From: Bacillota bacterium
GTDB taxonomy: Bacteria; Bacillota; Clostridia; Christensenellales; Pumilibacteraceae
DNA: 6,629 bases
Reading direction: 5' to 3'
Assembly (NCBI GenBank): GCA_009787685.1
Contig: WQSV01000085.1
Location: forward strand, 1-6,629
A program made the position numbers and the translations under genes. Of this stretch, positions 4,756 through 6,629 are shown piece after piece. Numbering within the stretch: the stretch's first letter is position 1; every line of letters starts with the position of its first letter. The notes below the pieces were generated by a model. The model was not told the DNA's origin, made no database searches, and saw only the letters and a program-made list of their open reading frames with translations.

Positions 4756-4773
4756 AGGAGGTTTTTTTTTATA
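4756..4773 (+). promoter_or_regulatory. Ribosome binding site with T9 spacer before the recombinase
   Basis: A perfect AGGAGG (4756-4761) is separated from the ATG (4774) by 12 bases that include nine consecutive T (4762-4770). The spacing is longer than the usual 5-9. Loss of a few T would improve it, so slippage in this tract could tune how much recombinase is made. Confidence 0.6.
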
Positions 4774-6420
4774 ATGCGTACACTACTCAGTCCAAATGAT
4801 ATTTGGTCGATGCAAATTGTTGTTTCTGCGTATTGCAGAGTTTCAACAGACAAGGATGACCAAACTAATTCATTGGACAGTCAAAAGAAATATTTCACTG
4901 ATTACATTTTGGGTCATGCTAATTGGAAATTGGGTGAAATTTATTACGATGAAGGAATAACAGGGACTTCTGTTAAAAAGAGAAAAGCTTTCAATAGAAT
5001 GGTTCAAGATGGACTAAGCGGCAAATACCAACTGCTCATCACAAAAGAAGTCAGTCGTTTTGCAAGAAATACTATTGACACTCTTCAATACACCAGAACA
5101 CTAAAAGAGAGAAACGTTGGAGTATATTTCATGACTGACAATATCTACACCCTTGATTCTGACGGCGAACTTAGACTGACAATAATGGCATCCCTAGCAC
5201 AAGAAGAAAGTCGCAAAACAAGCGAGAGGGTGAAATGGGGTCAGAAGCGTCGCATGGAACAAGGTGTTGTTTTTGGGGGAGCAAGACTTTTTGGATATTC
5301 ACACGAAGAAGGCAAAATCAGTATCAACCCCAATGAGGCAAGAATTGTAAGAATTATTTTTGAAAAATTTCTAAACGGAACGGGAATATATACTATTGCA
5401 AAAGAACTTGATTCTGAAGGACTAAAACCAAGGTCAGGCAAGAAATGGCAACAGCCAACCATCTACAATATTCTTAAAAACGAAAAATATTGCGGAGATC
5501 TGGTGCAAAGAAAAAGTTTGACCATTGACTTTTTAACAAAAAAATCAATAAAAAACCCAAACATTGATGATTTGATAATACAAAGAGATAGTCATGCTGC
5601 AATAGTGAGCCGTGAAATATGGAACAAAGCTCAAGAGGAGTTAATCCGTCGCACTACCCCACTCGCGAAAAAAGGAAAGCATACGAATCGCTATTGGTGC
5701 AGCAGCAAGCTAGTCTGCAATGAGTGCGGACGAGGCTATACATCCAAACACAAAAAAGTTGGCAAGAACAACATACACCACTACTTTCGATGTGCCGCCT
5801 CACAAATAGAGGGATCGAAAAAAACTGATATTGCAGGCAACAGTCGAGGTTGTGATAATTTTTCCATCAGAGAACATACCTTGCGGTTTCTTTGCGACGA
5901 AACAATGAAATTTATTGATTTCAATAAGGGTGAATTGCTGAAGGAAATTATGTCTGAAATTGGAAATATTCAGCATGAACAAACAAGCATTCGCACAGAC
6001 GGACTAATCTCAAAAATTGATGCTATAAAAAACAAGAAAGCAAGGGCAATTAACTTCGCATTAGAAGGGATTATAAGTGGCGAAGATTTGAAAAATCAAA
6101 ACGAGAGATATGATGAAGAAATTAAAAATATCAACTTGCAAATAGCGGAAATCGAAAATCGCAACAAACAGATTGCAAACAAAGAGGAATCTTTGAAAAA
6201 AATCCTAGATGAAATTGAAAAAATCTTATTGTTCGATGAGGATAGGACTCTTGCCTATAAAGACTTGATTGACAAAATAATAGTTTGCAAAAATAAAACT
6301 ATCATCATCTATTTAAGCGGTTTTGACTTTGGAATAAAACTAAAATACAACACCACAAGAACATCTTCTACATATAGACTGTGGCTAGAAGATATTTTCC
6401 TGCACGAAGAAACAGAATAA
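4774..6420 (+). CDS. Large serine recombinase (site-specific integrase/resolvase family)
   Basis: 548 residues from an ATG at 4774 with AGGAGG upstream. The longer in-frame reading from 4672 overlaps the SHOCT-like ORF and lacks a site. The N-terminal resolvase domain (about 15-160) has Y20, R22 and the nucleophile S24 in AYCRVSTD, the KEVSRFARN motif with R95 and R98, and the long helix MASLAQEESRKTSERVKWG. The Recombinase DNA-binding domain covers about 170-290. A zinc ribbon has C315 and C318 (CNEC) with C340 and C360. A coiled coil follows at about 385-485, then a short tail. Length and order fit an intact large serine recombinase of the type used by phages and integrative elements of Bacillota: it cuts both att sites, forms 5'-phosphoserine links and exchanges strands. 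All catalytic residues that I can check are present. Its partner site is not identified. It is followed at once by a strong terminator. Confidence 0.95.
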   Translation: MRTLLSPNDIWSMQIVVSAYCRVSTDKDDQTNSLDSQKKYFTDYILGHANWKLGEIYYDEGITGTSVKKRKAFNRMVQDGLSGKYQLLITKEVSRFARNTIDTLQYTRTLKERNVGVYFMTDNIYTLDSDGELRLTIMASLAQEESRKTSERVKWGQKRRMEQGVVFGGARLFGYSHEEGKISINPNEARIVRIIFEKFLNGTGIYTIAKELDSEGLKPRSGKKWQQPTIYNILKNEKYCGDLVQRKSLTIDFLTKKSIKNPNIDDLIIQRDSHAAIVSREIWNKAQEELIRRTTPLAKKGKHTNRYWCSSKLVCNECGRGYTSKHKKVGKNNIHHYFRCAASQIEGSKKTDIAGNSRGCDNFSIREHTLRFLCDETMKFIDFNKGELLKEIMSEIGNIQHEQTSIRTDGLISKIDAIKNKKARAINFALEGIISGEDLKNQNERYDEEIKNINLQIAEIENRNKQIANKEESLKKILDEIEKILLFDEDRTLAYKDLIDKIIVCKNKTIIIYLSGFDFGIKLKYNTTRTSSTYRLWLEDIFLHEETE

Positions 6421-6459
6421 AAGACCGTATTTTCTTATTAAGAAATGCGGTCTTTTTTT
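6418..6459. terminator. Bidirectional terminator between convergent genes
   Basis: AAGACCG (6421-6427) pairs with CGGTCTT (6448-6454). The inner part also pairs (TATTT and CTT with AAG and AAATG, one bulged T). Seven T follow on the plus strand (6453-6459), and TTTT follows on the minus strand. It starts right after the recombinase TAA and can also serve the minus-strand gene that ends at 6477. Confidence 0.9.
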
Positions 6460-6476
6460 GTGTTTGCTTGCACTAA

Positions 6477-6629
6477 TTAAATGTAACATGGGGAAATCGA
6501 CATGTCCTCATCTCCAATTGTTAAGGCATTATCGTATAAACATATAACAGCCCCACTTCCTCTTTTTCTATCGTGGATACGATCAAGAACAGAAAAGTTT
6601 TTTATCATTGCCTTGCTTGGAGATGTTGT
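6477..6629 (-). CDS. C-terminal 50 residues of an unrecognised protein (runs off right edge)
   Basis: The frame is open from the window edge to a TAA at 6477-6479. It reads MIKNFSVLDRIHDRKRG and then SGAVICLYDNALTIGDED before ending SPCYI. The ordered-looking sequence, the stop just before the shared terminator and the convergent layout all support a real gene end. There is an internal ATG (6606-6608), but it has no convincing ribosome binding site, so a larger gene entering from the right is more likely. I do not recognise the family. It could be host DNA next to the element or another gene of the element. Confidence 0.55.
   Translation of the reverse strand, partial: TTSPSKAMIKNFSVLDRIHDRKRGSGAVICLYDNALTIGDEDMSISPCYI

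Noticed and set aside
4672..4773. N-terminal extension of the recombinase
   Set aside because: It overlaps the SHOCT-like ORF in another frame, reads Lys/Asn-rich sequence through the A9 run and the ribosome binding site, and has no site of its own.
1..6629. Alternative genetic code (UGA as tryptophan), because no gene here ends in TGA
   Set aside because: All long frames are full length under the standard code and use TGG for Trp; seven stops are too few to draw a conclusion.

Overview
The window looks like accessory, phage-derived DNA of a low-GC Gram-positive bacterium (Bacillota; a clostridial relative is the best guess). The reasons are the AT-rich background, strong AAGGAG-type ribosome binding sites, short hairpin-plus-T-run terminators, a large serine recombinase, and RHS and phage-fibre families common in that group. 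I ran no searches, so family names come from reading the motifs.

Layout. Positions 1 to about 3940 hold a one-way set of genes on the minus strand. In transcription order they are: a small possible phage-type late regulator (3515-3937); a small one-helix membrane protein resembling LLH-type phage holins (3055-3405); a 685-residue modular phage-tail-fibre-like protein with a collagen-like Gly-X-Y stretch (930-2987); an unrecognised Gln/Asn-rich, coiled-coil protein (390-902); and the start of an RHS/YD-repeat-type protein that runs off the left edge (1-285). Positions 3938-4535 are a divergent control region. It carries a probable structured RNA with its own promoter and terminator on the minus strand (about 4074-4200), a second terminator directly in front of the regulator gene, and a likely plus-strand promoter/operator (4439-4470). 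Positions 4536-6420 on the plus strand hold a short SHOCT-like ORF and a full-length serine recombinase, followed by a bidirectional terminator. A further minus-strand gene enters from the right edge (6477-6629).

How the parts may work together (inference): the recombinase would move or integrate the element. The minus-strand set reads as a compact late cassette of regulator, membrane lesion protein, surface-binding fibre, unknown adaptor-like protein and RHS protein. None of the terminase, portal, capsid or tail-tube genes that normally sit between a late regulator and a fibre is present between these genes. Recombinase and late genes lying side by side is the order expected of a circular phage genome around attP, or of a reduced phage-derived element. 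The RHS start has no signal peptide, so its export, if any, would need a holin or particle route. The most interesting non-coding items are the structured RNA and the leader of the regulator gene, where one arm can pair either with a terminator arm or with the Shine-Dalgarno sequence.
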